Below, one piece after another: positions 9,219 through 19,256 of a stretch of DNA of 21,147 nucleotides; positions within the stretch are counted from its first letter, which is position 1; each line of letters starts with the position of its first letter. Below the pieces are notes generated by a model, which had not been told where the DNA came from, ran no database searches, and saw only the letters and a program-made list of their open reading frames with translations. The position numbers and the translations under genes were made by a program. Origin of the DNA: Termitomyces sp. T153 (taxonomy: Eukaryota; Basidiomycota; Agaricomycetes; Agaricales; Lyophyllaceae). Location of the stretch: contig JACKQL020000266.1 in NCBI GenBank assembly GCA_018296165.2, positions 1 through 21,147 of the forward strand, read 5' to 3'.

Positions 9219-11726
9219 ATGTTTGCATATAACCCCGTGTACAACCCCGCTGGCTACCTAACCAACATCTATGGTCAACCGGTACTGGAAAACCCCTATG
9301 CCCCATTCTACCCAGGCCCCCACATGGATCAGTATGTCCCTTGTCACTGGACTCCTGACCCCAACCAGGCATTCTATGCCCCCTCCATCAGCCAGGGAAT
9401 ATCTCTGGGCTGGTGCCGCCCTCCCACATTCTCCACCAATGGCAACAATCCCCATATGTACCCTGGAGAATACTCCGCAGCACCCCCTAACCCCACCTAC
9501 CTTCCCCCTGCCCACTATTATGCATACCCAGTCCCCACTGCAGCCCCAACCCCTCCAGGGCCTATGGATAATCATTCCCCCCCTCATATGCTATTCCCCA
9601 CTCAAGCTCCTCCTTCTCCCAGGCAGCAAAGAGTCCAAGCCTATGCCCAACAATGCAACAAAGTCCTCCGCTTCCTCTGCCTCTCTCTTGCAGAGTTCAC
9701 AAGACGCACCCGCACCCTCCTCACCAACCTAGGTTACCCCAACACCTCCATGACTCTGGAAGTCTAGGTGGATTGACTCCTCAACTTCCACAAGCGCTAT
9801 CTGCAAGGGAACCTCCCGGAGACTACACAAGGCACCCTGGGCATTGACAATAACTTATGGAACGAGCTCCACACATTGGTCAAAGAAATTCACACCAGCC
9901 TGAACCCCTGCCCCTTTGAAGACCCTCTAGACCCTGCCTGCTCCTTCCATGTGCAATGCGAGGAGCCCGTCAGAACACAAAGCAAAGCCCCACCTTCCAT
10001 TTCCCATTAGTAGGAAGAACTCAATGCGACCTCCAGCATCTTGAGGAACCTCAATCCTGTGGGGGGATTGTTTGACCAACTAGCCACCCATGCCTTGGCC
10101 CTCTCCGCTCACCCCTGGGCCAACTCCATCCCCAGCGCCTTCTGAACCTGGGACCAGCCTGCTGTCTCCAAACCCCACTCCCAATGGCTGCCCCCACGTG
10201 TCAACAACAACAACCGGACCCTCTCCTACATCGACAAGCCTGGTAACCCTGCCAATGAGCACGCCCCATGCAATGGACCTCCACAAGACCAACCCCCCCA
10301 CTTTGACCTTTGCGTCCCTTGTGTCAATGCCTCTCCGTCCCATCCCAATGCCCCGGTTCCTCTGTGACAGCCCACAGGTCCTGGGGTGCCCCAACCACCC
10401 TTCCTTACCAACCATCCTCATCCCCCACCTGCTCTGATGCCTAACCCTCCCACCGATGCCAATTATTTTGGACCCCCCACCCCTGGAGGACCCCCTCGAT
10501 GGGTCCCAGGGCCCCCCCTGGGCAACACAGGTCAACCCCCTGGTGGAGGACCACCCAATGGCAGACTCCCTGAGGGATGGGGCCCAGCAATGGACAACTT
10601 CCCCCCCCCCCAGCGTAGAAATGGGAACAACTACTATTACTACTACAATGCCAGACCCCCGCCCCAAGCTCAAAATCCACAGGACGATACCCATGATGCA
10701 CTGGCCTGGGAGGGTAAGCTCGACATTCAGAAACCCAAACCCTTCACTGGCCACAACCCCCGGAAGTGGCAAATCTTTCTAACCCAGTGTCTGACTATGT
10801 TCCAAGCTAAGCCAATTACCTTCCAACTTGAGAGCTCACAAGTGGCCTTCACCACATCATATTTACAGGGTATCACCTTCAATCATTACACTATGGTACT
10901 CCAGTTTGACCCCAACAACTCCATGCTCTCCAATTGGCTTGCTTTCACCCAGGAATTCTTGAGTAAGTTCAGCATCTTTGACACTGTAGTGGAGGCGGAG
11001 GAAAATCTCTTCAACCTCTGAATGCATGACAACAAATGCTTCATGACCTTTATTGTGTGGTTCGAACGGGAAGCCTACGAGACCAGCTGGAACTACAACA
11101 CTCTCCGATTTGCCCTCCATTGCACCCTGCCTCAACAAATCAAGGACGTTCTTTGCCTCGCACCCAAGCAAACCACCTACGATGGGTACAAGGTGCTCAT
11201 TACCCAGGTCAACCAACGTTACTGGGAAGATTGCAGCAAAAACATGGCGCTCCAGACTCCCTGGAATGCCTCCAGTAACACCAACTGGCAAGCTGGAGCA
11301 ACCAACAGTGTTCAGTCCTCAATCCCCACTAACCCTGCCAACCCTGCACTCTGTTTTCCCTCAGGCTGAGGAATTACCAGCACCAACTGACCTCCAGGGC
11401 AATGTCCGCTAGCCCAGCTCAATGCTGCTGACCTCCATGAAACTCTGGAACCCCTGGACACCAACCCCAACAACCATGACGACATTCCAGACGCTGCCAA
11501 CAACCAAGAAGCCTTATGCGCAAACAGGATTTGGGATAGCCCATGGATCAATGTGCCGGAGGAAATGCAGGAGAAATGATGGAAGGAGGGCACGTGCATC
11601 CTATGTGGTGAGCAGGGACACTTTATTTGCAGTTGTCCTAAACAACAGGTGATGGGACATATTGTGTGGACAATCTATGGAGAAGACTGTAACTACCAGT
11701 TTACAGAAAACAAGTTGGCAGTTTAG
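9219..11726 (+). pseudogene. gag: gag: Pro/Tyr-rich N-terminus, capsid-like core and CCHC zinc knuckle
   Basis: This is the structural protein of the retrotransposon, forming the virus-like particle and binding RNA. A single frame runs from ATG 9219 to 11726, broken by stops. The first 400 or so residues are Pro/Tyr/Asn-rich (MFAYNPVYNPAGY at the start) and include a run of five Tyr near 10630. A capsid-like region follows (about 10700-11240) with FTGHNPRKWQIFL, a WLAFTQEFLSKFS stretch and VWFEREAYETSWN. The zinc knuckle at 11595-11636 reads CILCGEQGHFICSC (CX2CX4HX4C, complete). Stops lie at 9765, 10008, 10011, 10143, 10365, 11019, 11367, 11388 and 11577; from 10143 onward all are TGA, as expected from CGA decay. 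An ATG at 9174 lies in the LTR and is less likely as start. Confidence 0.85.
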
Positions 11727-12895
11727 ATCTTGAAGATGCACTAAACCATGGACCAGACCCTGACATCTTCTCCATCCCAGCCACACTCCTCCGTGCAATG
11801 ATACTCACTCCAGATAGCCCCCCGGTACACCTCCCCTCCCACTCCTCCACCAACCTCCTCCTCCACACCACTCTTCCCTTTACCAACAACCCTGTCCCCA
11901 CACTAGTCAACAGCGGCGCCACTGACAACTTCATTGATGAATCCCTGGTGGCGCTCGCTCCCCACCCCCTCTGACACCTCCCCACCCCAATCCCCCTCAA
12001 GCTTTTTGATGGAGACCCTACCCCAGTGGGAGACATCACACACTGCCTGGAAACGACCATGACCTTTGCCAATGGACAACAGCAAGAACTCCAACTACTT
12101 ATCACAAAATTACACCCCTCCACCCCCATTGTCTTAGGATTCTCATGGCTCTGTTCCACCAACCCCTGCATTGACTGGCCCAGCCTCACCCTCTGCCTCA
12201 ACCAGGACAACCCCACCCACTCCGGGCTGGTACCTTTTGATGTCTCACCCTCCTCCAAGAACTCCAAGACCACAATTGACCACCCCTGGACTCCTCTGCA
12301 GCTCCGCTCTAGATCTGCACAATTGTTCATCATCAATGTCTGACTCAATGACTCTTCCAAGGTATTCCCCACCCTTGTTGACAGCGGCACCTCCAGCACC
12401 TTTGTCAGTAATCAGCTTGGCCTCCAGCGCAATAACCTTGACAAACCCCTCGAGCTCCAACTCTTTGACAGAAACCCCGCCACAACAAGGATCACTCAAT
12501 ACCACAACAACACCCTCACCCTCGACAACGACCTACAGTTTCAGGCCCGGCTCCTTGTCACCCAATTACCCCTGCCGACTCCAATCGTGCTCGGACTCCC
12601 GTGTCTGCAAGACGTCAACCCTGACATCAACTGGAAGAACCTCACCATGCAATTCCCCGGCCCCAAAGCAAGTTTAGCGGCCACCATCCCTCTCTGCCTC
12701 CAGTCTATCCCAGACTCCGACGTCTCCCACCCCAGTGCCAGCACCTCCAGAGTGACCCAGAGTCCCTCAACCTCTGATAACAACCCCAATGAAGAAGGAG
12801 ATGCCACTCCACCTCGGTCACCCTCAATCACATTACAATGGCTGCTTCCCAACATACCTCAGAATCAATACAAAGGCCCATGGTACCCCAACTAG
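11693..12895 (+). pseudogene. pol: pol N-terminal part: two tandem retropepsin-like protease domains
   Basis: This part is read in a different frame from gag; the change lies between about 11693 and 11724 and is probably a mutation, since Tf1-like elements usually have one continuous ORF. Domain 1 (about 11843-12210): TLVNSGATDNFID at 11903, a PLKLFDGDP stretch, then PIVLGFSWL at 12125 and NPCIDWPSLTL. Domain 2 (about 12350-12660): TLVDSGTSSTFVS at 12374, LELQLFDRNP, then PIVLGLPCL at 12581 and NPDINWKNLTM. Each has the DSG active-site loop and the later hydrophobic-hydrophobic-Gly motif of aspartic proteases, 76 and 71 residues apart. Domain 1 has Asn for the catalytic Asp (AAC at 11909). 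Domain 2 keeps Asp (GAC at 12380). Stops at 11972 and 12341 are TGA. A Ser/Pro-rich linker follows to 12895. Confidence 0.85.
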
Positions 12896-14010
12896 TGATG
12901 CTCAAGGTCCCCGACCAACTCCACCACCACTCCGGACTCATCCGCTACCACTCTGACATCCAACTCCATTGACTCCGGAAACCTTGACATTAAAATCATT
13001 GGCACCGTTCCCTTTGCACACCTTCTACAAGATGGCACCCCTGCCTTCCAGTTACAAATCACACCAGCCCTACCTGAGGAGCACCTCTGCACAGAGACTA
13101 CTGTGGCAGAGAGCAAGATGGAGGAACAGATCCTATCTGAAGTAGTTCCCCTGGAGTATCATGAGTTCGCTGACATGTTCTCTGAAGGGAGTGCCAAAGA
13201 ACTTCCCCTGCACTGCTTCTACAACCACAAGATTGACCTCAAAGAAGGTACCTCACCCCCATTTGGCAAGATCTACAACATGTCCAAGGTCAAGCTCCAA
13301 GCCTTGAAGGAGTACCTCGATGACATGCTTAGCAAGGGGTTCATATGCCCATCAATCTCTGCCACCAGCACTCCGGTTCTGTTTGCCAAGAAGAAGGACG
13401 GATTCCTCTGACTCTGTGTGGATTATCGGGGACTCAACAAAGTCACCAAAAAGAACTGGTACCCCCTCCCCATGATCAGAGACCTCGTTTATCGTCTCCA
13501 CAGTGCCAAGATTTACACAAAGATAGACCTCCACTCTGGCTCCAACAATGTCCAGATTGCTCTGGGACATGAATGGAAGACCGCCTTTTGCACCTGCTAT
13601 GGCCTCTTTGAGTACCTCGTAATGCCCTTCAGAATGACTAACTCCCCTGCCACTTTCCAGTACTTCATAAACGACATCTTCCATGACATGAATGACGTTT
13701 TTGTTATTGTATACCTGGACAACATCCTGATCTACTCAAATTTGCCAATGGAGCATCTGGAGCACGTCTGCTGCATTTTAAAACAACTCCAAGAGTACCA
13801 CCTTCACGCCAAACCTGAGAAATGCTCCTTCCACATGACAGAGGTCAAATATCTCAGAGTCATTGTCACTCCTGATGGCATGCGCATGGACCCTGCCAAG
13901 GTCAATGCAATACTCAACTGGCCCCCACCGTGGAATGTCAAGGAGGTACAATCATTCCTGGAGTTTGCTAACTTTTATCGCCATTTTATCGACAACTACT
14001 CCAGGATCAC
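12896..14010 (+). pseudogene. pol: pol: reverse transcriptase, catalytic motif changed to YLDN
   Basis: This domain copies element RNA into DNA. A linker (12896-13100, ending near the GNLDIKIIG stretch) stays in the protease frame. The RT region has YHEFADMFSEGSAKELP (about 13158), a conserved KIYNMS and LKEYLDDMLSKGFI stretch (13270-13350), FAKKKDGFL (about 13382), LCVDYRGLNKVTKKN (13412), KIDLHSGSNNVQI (13520), FEYLVMPFRMTNSPATFQ (13609) and the active site VYLDNILIYS (13709). The canonical motif is YLDD; the second Asp is AAC at 13721-13723, so the enzyme is predicted dead. A TGA at 13409 stands where Arg (CGA) is expected before LCVDYRG. The frame is lost near 14010 in the KPSTDS stretch. 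Confidence 0.93.
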
Positions 14011-14520
14011 CAAACCCTCAACTGACTCATGTGGAAGGACACCCCTTGGGATTGGGACAGCAAGTGCCAGAGCATATTCCTCCTCCTGAAGAGGGCCTTC
14101 ACCTCTACTCTGGTCCTCCGCCATTTTGACCCCTCCCTGCCAATCATGCTCGAGTGCGACACCTCTGACTATGCTATCGCTGGGATACTCTCCCAGTTGG
14201 ACTCAGGGGGCAAAGATCTCCATCCTGTCGCCTTCTACACCCAATCAATGATCCCAGCGGAACTCAACTATGACATCTACAACAAAGAACTCCTTGCAAT
14301 CATTGAAGCCTTTTGTCAGTGGTGGGCCTACCTCAAGGGGTCCCCGCACCGCATCCAAGTATACTCCGACCACAACAACCTGCAATACTTCATGACCATG
14401 AAACAGCTCAGCTGCCGCCAAGCCTGATGGTGCAAAACCCTCTCGGAGTATGACTTCACCATCCACTACTGCCCCAGGCAACTCAGCATGAAGCCCAATG
14501 CCCTCACTTGAAGATCCGAC
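14011..14520 (+). pseudogene. pol: pol: RNase H domain
   Basis: This domain degrades the RNA strand during reverse transcription. It is read in the frame starting KDTPWDWDSKCQ (14032). Visible family landmarks are LRHFDPSLPIMLECDTSDYA with catalytic-type Asp at 14158-14160, ILSQLDSGGKDLHPVAFYTQ, LNYDIYNKELLAIIEAF with the Glu, IQVYSDHNNLQYF with the second Asp, and the closing YDFTIHYCPRQLSMKPNALT. TGA stops at 14425 and 14509 replace Arg codons. The frame differs from RT by a small indel near 14010-14029. Confidence 0.9.
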
Positions 14521-15588
14521 ATGTACCTGAAGAAGTCATTTGAAGCCAAACAGAATGCATTCAACCATTGAGTGGTAATCCCCCCCAAACATCTACATGC
14601 TGTACTGATTTTAAATGAAGAAGGAATCCTCCAACAAATCAGAAATTCACCCCTGGACTCCTTCTTCACCCAGCACAACCCCCGCAACAACCCCAACGGG
14701 TCAAGCGCTGGGAACCCCTTTTTGCTGTCTCCGGACTACCACCTCCTGCTCTGGAGTGGACGAATTTATGCTCTGGACCACAAATCCATCTGCCTCAACA
14801 TACTCCGGCAGCACCATGACCATAAGCTCTGGGGGCACTCAGGAATTTGTAAGACCCTTCAACTCATCTCCCAGACTTACTTTTGGCCAGGAATGAAGAA
14901 GGATGTCACATGATACGTAAGGGCCTGCAAACCTTGCCTCTGGGCCAAGGTACCCCATCACTGCCCCCACAGATTATTGAAACCCCTTCCTGTCAGCCAC
15001 TGCTCCTGGTCCTCCCTATTGATGGATCATATTGTCGAACTCCCCGATTCCAAAGGTTTTAACACAATCCTCATCATCGTTTGCTGCCTCACCAAGCAAG
15101 CCCTCTTCATCCCCTGCCACACCACTGACAATGCTCCAGAGTTTGCCAAACTATTCCTTGAACACGTATTCTCCAAGCATGGACTCCCAAATGACATCAT
15201 CTCCGACCGCGGACCCCTGTTTGTATCCCACTTTTGGCAATCACTATGCAGGGTGCTTGAGATCAAAACCAACCTCTCTACTGCCTATTACCCAGAGACC
15301 AACAGACAAACAGAACAAGTGAACCAGACGCTGGAGCAGTATCTCCGCCTATATGTTAACTATTTACAGAATGACTGGCACACAGAACTCCCCCTCGCCA
15401 AATTCACCTACAACAACATGCCCCACTCCACCACCACTGGAGTCTCCCCCTTCTATGCCAACAAAGGCTACAACTCCCAACTCACCCTGTTCCTGAAAGA
15501 CATCTCCTCCCACATTGCCTACAAAGTCGCCAAGGACCTCCAATCCCTTCACCAATTTCTCTGGGATGAGATCAACACCGCTAATCAA

Positions 15589-15593
15589 GCCTA
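15589..15593. repeat. Target-site duplication GCCTA of the nested solo LTR, left copy
   Basis: GCCTA at 15589-15593 is repeated at 16728-16732, directly flanking the TGTCA...TGACA solo LTR. Removing the LTR and one copy restores the integrase frame across Ala-Tyr. Confidence 0.93.
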
Positions 15594-16142
15594 TGTCAGG
15601 TTCCGCTGACCTCGGGGGCTCAGCTGCACTGGGCGAGTCCTTACTAGGCGGGCATGATCCCCTTGCACTGGTAGCTGAACACTCGAAGACGTTCCGGGCC
15701 CTGGTGGCTCGTGCGGGTAGTTGGGGGAATGTGATCCAGACAGATCCGGGAAGGTCCGGAGAAGTCGGATTGTGAGGAGACGAGACAGTCTTGGCGGGGT
15801 TCAGGCAGAAGGCCATACGGGAGATTCGCGAAAGCAAGGGAGTAGGTGGCTGTGTGATCAATGGGAACGGAGCCGGGGTTTGATGGGAGATCATTTGGAA
15901 CTGATGGAGTCCGGGACCGAGCGAAGAGTGAGGTTCGGACCTGATAAAGGAGTGTCGGGGTCCGTAATCATAATTGCGGAGTTCGTGAGGTTGTTAAGGT
16001 CGATGAAGACTTGGGCACAATGGTCGGACGGAGTCACCAAGACAGCATCAGACGAAATGGGACGGGGTTGATATAGGACAAGAGTAGATTCGAATAGAGA
16101 TACGGAACGATAATGAGAACAATAACGAAATGGAGATGAGAC

Positions 16143-16180
16143 AAGACCAGGAGACTGAGATAAGACCGGGAGACTGAGAT
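16143..16180 (-). repeat. Tandem duplication, 2 x 19 bp, inside the solo LTR
   Basis: Two adjacent copies of AAGACCAGGAGACTGAGAT, differing at one base (A to G). They lie in the purine-rich (plus strand) leader part of the LTR, corresponding to the pyrimidine-rich leader of the host LTRs. Confidence 0.85.
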
Positions 16181-16237
16181 AAGGAAACGAGACACAAGAC
16201 ACAAGAAGGAAACATCAGACCATAGGTAACATTAAGC

Positions 16238-16281
16238 AATATCAAGACTAGGGTACGAAGAGCTACTCGATGACTTATATA
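16238..16281 (-). promoter_or_regulatory. Solo LTR promoter with the same self-primer word
   Basis: On the minus strand TATATAA begins at 16281, and AGTCTTGATATT runs from 16249 to 16238, 32 bp downstream. Both the word and the distance match the host LTRs although the surrounding sequence is diverged. Confidence 0.7.
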
Positions 16282-17014
16282 CTGACTACCGGAGGACTTC
16301 GGGGTACATCAGCTGTGGCGGCGGGGCTTGGCAGAGCTCGATGGAGGGGGTGGGTGTCAGTTGTGATTGAGGATCGTGCCACGCTGATACGTTGATGGGA
16401 TCATTGGAGAACGCGGGTTGCCCCGAGGTTGTCGTGATACTCCGAAATAGGTCAGAGGAACCAGGGTGTTGAGTTGATGATGGGTGGCAAAGATTGGGAA
16501 CAGCGGGGGTGGTTCTCAGGGTTCGGGAGGCCCAGGGTAAGTGTCAGTGGCTGCGGGGCAGGCACCGAAGTTGTCCAGGGGGCCGTCAGAGTTAGCCGGG
16601 GAGGCGTCGGAGTTAGCCAAAGTAGGCGCGGGGCATGGGCAGAAGTTCGGCGGAGCGTTGGGGGTCCCTTTGGGGGTTCGGGGGGTTGATGGACGATGTG
16701 CGGGGTTTTGGGGAACGGGTCATGACAGCCTACTCCAAACATGCCAACACTTGACATGACCCCATTCTTGACTGGCCTCTTGGCACCTTGGTTTGGCTTG
16801 ATTGACGCAACCTCAAGACCCAGAGGCCCTCCATTAAATTAGACCACAAGTGCCTCAGTTCTTTCAAAGTCCTCCAGAAGGTCTCCATGCATGCCTATAA
16901 ACTCAACCTACCTCTGGGCTTGAAAGGCCTCCACCCCGTGTTCCACATTCAACTCCTCAAAAAACATGCCCCAGACCCCTTCTCCGGCCAGTGCCCCAGC
17001 CAACCCCCCCCCCC

Positions 17015-17224
17015 ATCGAGGTTGAGGACAAGTACTGCTATGAGGTTGACTAGATCCTTGATTCCTGCTTGGTCTGCAGACAACCCCAGTACTTAGTCTG
17101 CTGGAAAGGCTACGGACCTGAGGACAACATGTGGGAGCCCCAAAAAAACCTTGATGGAGCCCCCAATGAACTCTGGAACTTCCATCAACAACACCCCACC
17201 AAGCCCTGGGCCCCCTGGGACTAG
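17015..17224 (+). pseudogene. pol: pol C-terminus: chromodomain
   Basis: This is a chromatin-targeting module at the integrase C-terminus, typical of chromoviruses; chromodomains bind methylated histone H3 tails and steer insertion. It reads IEVEDKYCYEVD, a TAG stop at 17051, ILDSCLVCRQPQYLVCWKGY, then EDNMWEPQKNLDGAPNELW and ends at TAG 17222. The aromatic cage positions (Tyr in CYEVD, Trp in WKGY, Trp in MWEP) are present. It is two positions out of frame with the preceding integrase part, and a run of 11 C at 17004-17014 is the likely slip site. Confidence 0.88.
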
Positions 17225-17767
17225 CAAGTGCAGATGGCATCAGTGGGCATAACCCCTGCCTCTGGATTTATCAGGGATTCAACTCCTATGAGTACCCCCC
17301 CCCCTATATGTTTTCACTTACTCTGCCCCTCACTCATTCTGAAAACTTCTCACGCTCAGCAGGAGTACAAGAAGTCTGATATTCACAAAAGTTACAAGAA
17401 AGAAATATAGAAATAGGGGAGTGCAGGGCAACAAGAAACCAGAGTCCAGAAAACCCCTACTCCTCCTCCCCCCCCAAATCCACCTCTACTATCCTTTGCA
17501 CCAGATCCACCTCCAGCTGCACTACTACTGTCACCAGAACTTTGAGATGCCCTGGAAGCGGCTCCGCCACATCCATTGCCACCTTCCACTATGCTCCAGG
17601 GTCCACCATCGCCCTCCGCCAATGTCCTGCCAGCAGACGCCCCATCTGCGTGACCCCCTGTCCCAACTCTGGTGGGAGACTCCTGAGCATCCTTGCCAAC
17701 CCATCATGGATGGACCCCAGCGCCACTGATGCTCCGTCAAGGAGGATGCGATGCTCCCTGGCCCAGT

Positions 17768-17820
17768 CTGCAGAATCAAATGTCAGCTTGTAGTAAACGG
17801 GAGATGAAGGGAGCACTTAC
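17768..17820 (-). other. Predicted spliceosomal intron, 53 nt, in the antisense gene
   Basis: On the minus strand it starts GTAAGTGCTCCC, has the branch-like GCTGACA about 15 nt before the end, and closes TTGATTCTGCAG. Splicing joins ...GTGCTCC to ACTGGGCC and reads LEWQGVL-H-WAREHRILLDGA in one frame. Size and signals are typical of basidiomycete introns. Confidence 0.65.
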
Positions 17821-18382
17821 GGAGCACTCCCTGCCACTCCAAGGCTGCCTCATTGGCAAGCCACTCTTCCCACCACCACTTGGGTCACCTCCACACTGGA
17901 CCCCCACTAAGTCCCCTGCATCCCCAACCCCTCCAATTGTTGCCCCGCCGCCTCTGCCTGCACCTCCAATGGCCTCATGCACGCTTGCAGCTCTTAAAGC
18001 TGCAACAGTCACTCTATAGCAGTCCCCATGGCAACATCTTTATCCCTACGCACCAAGTCCAGTTTCCTTTGAAGCCCATCCCTCTCTTCCCCCACCCTAT
18101 AGACTTCCTCCCCACGTGTGGCCAACAACCTCTCCAACTCCTCTGCCCAACACTGCAGAAAAGCCTTGGCAACTGACCACGACCCTCCCACAAACTGCTC
18201 AACCAAGGCCCCAGAAGTCGGGGAATACACCATAGGACCTGGAGGGCCCGCCATTGCCAGCTCCCCCCATGCCCGCTTGCTAGGCCCCACCTCTGGTGAG
18301 GGGGATGCCCTCTGTTTACCCTTGTTGTGCATTGCAGGGGCCCCCTCCCTCCGCCCACTCCATAGGGGCCACCCTGCACCAA

Positions 18383-19256
18383 TGTAGTACTGGGTTAGAG
18401 TAATACTGATAGTTCTGGGGCTTTCTTGAAGACTTAGGCAGTCTACTCCAATTCCACACTGATGTCTTGATAAATGCTTGAAGTTGAAGGGGTTTACTTC
18501 CAAAATATTTCTATTCTGAATGCAGAGGGGTCTCAACAAACTCCAGCCTAAGTGATTCACTCCCTGGGAACCACCAAGCCTTTGCCTATTAATTGCCTGT
18601 CCATTTGCTACTCTACTTGGGCTATTTATACCTCTTTCTACAGTGCACAGACCACCCCCTACATGTGACTTTTGGTTCCATACTTTTCAGCCCCTTATTT
18701 ATAACTGTTATTCTAATTCCCCCTTTTGGCATGCCTGTTTCAGTGCCACAGGCCAGTTCCTGGTTCCATCATTCCTCCTTTGCATTCTTAGCTTCCATTT
18801 GCCCCATTTATCTCTCCCTCTTTTGTATTTCTCCCATTCATATTCTTCCCCATTCAGGTTCTTTCCCATTCAGGTTCTTCCATTCATCTGTTCCCTCCCA
18901 TTCATTCCATTCATTTCATATTCTTCCATTCATCTTCCTTTCCCTTCCCTTCATTCCATTCATTTCATATTCTGGTTATTCTTAGATCAGATCTAGATCT
19001 TGCCAGAATTGATGCCACTCAGGTGCTTTTGCCAGTCCCATGCTTCCCCTCCCATTACAGTGATTGGACTATTATTGAGTGTATAGTCTAGTATAGTCCT
19101 TGTCCTATCCTGTTCTGTCTTTCTTCTGGTGTATTTAAAGGGATAATGTTGCTGGGACTTGTTTTACCAGGAGGCTTACAGTTTTCAGCCTTAATAAGTG
19201 TTTGTTTTGACTTCTGGTGTTTATTATGTTCCCAATGGTGTGACAACATTGTATCA
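18383..19256 (+). mobile_element. Solo LTR, 874 bp, inserted in the antisense gene
   Basis: It starts TGTAGTACTGGG and ends CATTGTATCA, flanked by CCAA at 18379-18382 and 19257-19260 (up to CACCAA on both sides if the right end is set two bases earlier). Removing the LTR and one repeat copy (878 bp) joins the two halves of the minus-strand gene in one frame (GVEGGV to GAGWPL). It is unrelated in sequence to the host LTRs. TATA-like TTTATACC lies at about 18625, so its own direction is plus, opposite to the gene it interrupts. No internal sequence is left. The block at 1-870 looks like a diverged relative. Confidence 0.82.
18836..18972 (+). repeat. CATTC-rich low-complexity tract with a 23-bp direct repeat
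   Basis: The tract is built from CATTC/CATTT words. A perfect 23-bp direct repeat occurs at 18901-18923 and 18950-18972. It lies in the leader part of the solo LTR and probably arose by slippage. Confidence 0.8.

Larger units (their letters stand above)
15594..16727 (-). mobile_element. Solo LTR, 1134 bp, antisense in the integrase, CpG-rich
   Basis: On the minus strand it opens TGTCATGACCCGTTCC and closes GGTTCCGC-complement...CCTGACA, the same ends as the host LTRs. It shares the CTAGTAAGGACTCGCC block near the 3' end, a TATATAAGTCAT box and the AGTCTTGATATT start-site word. Elsewhere it is clearly diverged and about 190 bp longer, so it belongs to a sister family. CpG is frequent (for example five in 15661-15720), unlike the host element, which indicates a younger insertion. 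No internal sequence remains, so it is the product of LTR-LTR recombination. Confidence 0.93.
14521..16990 (+). pseudogene. pol: pol: integrase, interrupted by a solo LTR (exonic parts 14521-15593 and 16728-16990)
   Basis: This enzyme inserts the cDNA into the genome. The N-terminal HHCC zinc domain is at about 14800-14945 (HDHKLWGHSGICK, FWPGMKKDVT, VRACKPCLWAK). The catalytic core has Asp at 15025 (MDHIVELPDS), Asp at 15205 (ISDRGPLF) and Glu at 15313 (NRQTEQVNQ); the last two are 35 residues apart, the standard DD35E spacing, so all three acids survive. The usual DGQTER motif reads NRQTEQ. The chain breaks at 15593 (NQA-Y) and resumes at 16728 with YSKHANT, then LGTLVWLD, a decayed GPY/F region (KCLSSFKVLQKV) and LGLKGLHPVFHIQLL. 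TGA stops lie at 14569 and 14911, with more after 16740. Confidence 0.92.

Noticed and set aside
10080..10772. 230-codon minus-strand open frame, the longest in the window
   Set aside because: It is the mirror image of the Pro/Gly-rich gag stretch on the plus strand; composition is Gly/Val-rich without motifs, and the plus frame continues into clear capsid and zinc-knuckle sequence.
15515..16071. Plus-strand frames of 86 and 116 codons at 15515-15775 and 15721-16071
   Set aside because: They read across the antisense solo LTR and have no coding features; the GC-rich composition keeps frames open.
18364..18382. Minus-strand TTGGTGCAGGG next to the solo LTR, looking like a tRNA primer-binding site
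   Set aside because: It begins with the TSD copy and continues as coding sequence (GAGWPL) that joins in frame with the other side of the LTR. It belongs to the interrupted gene, and the LTR's own TATA points the other way.
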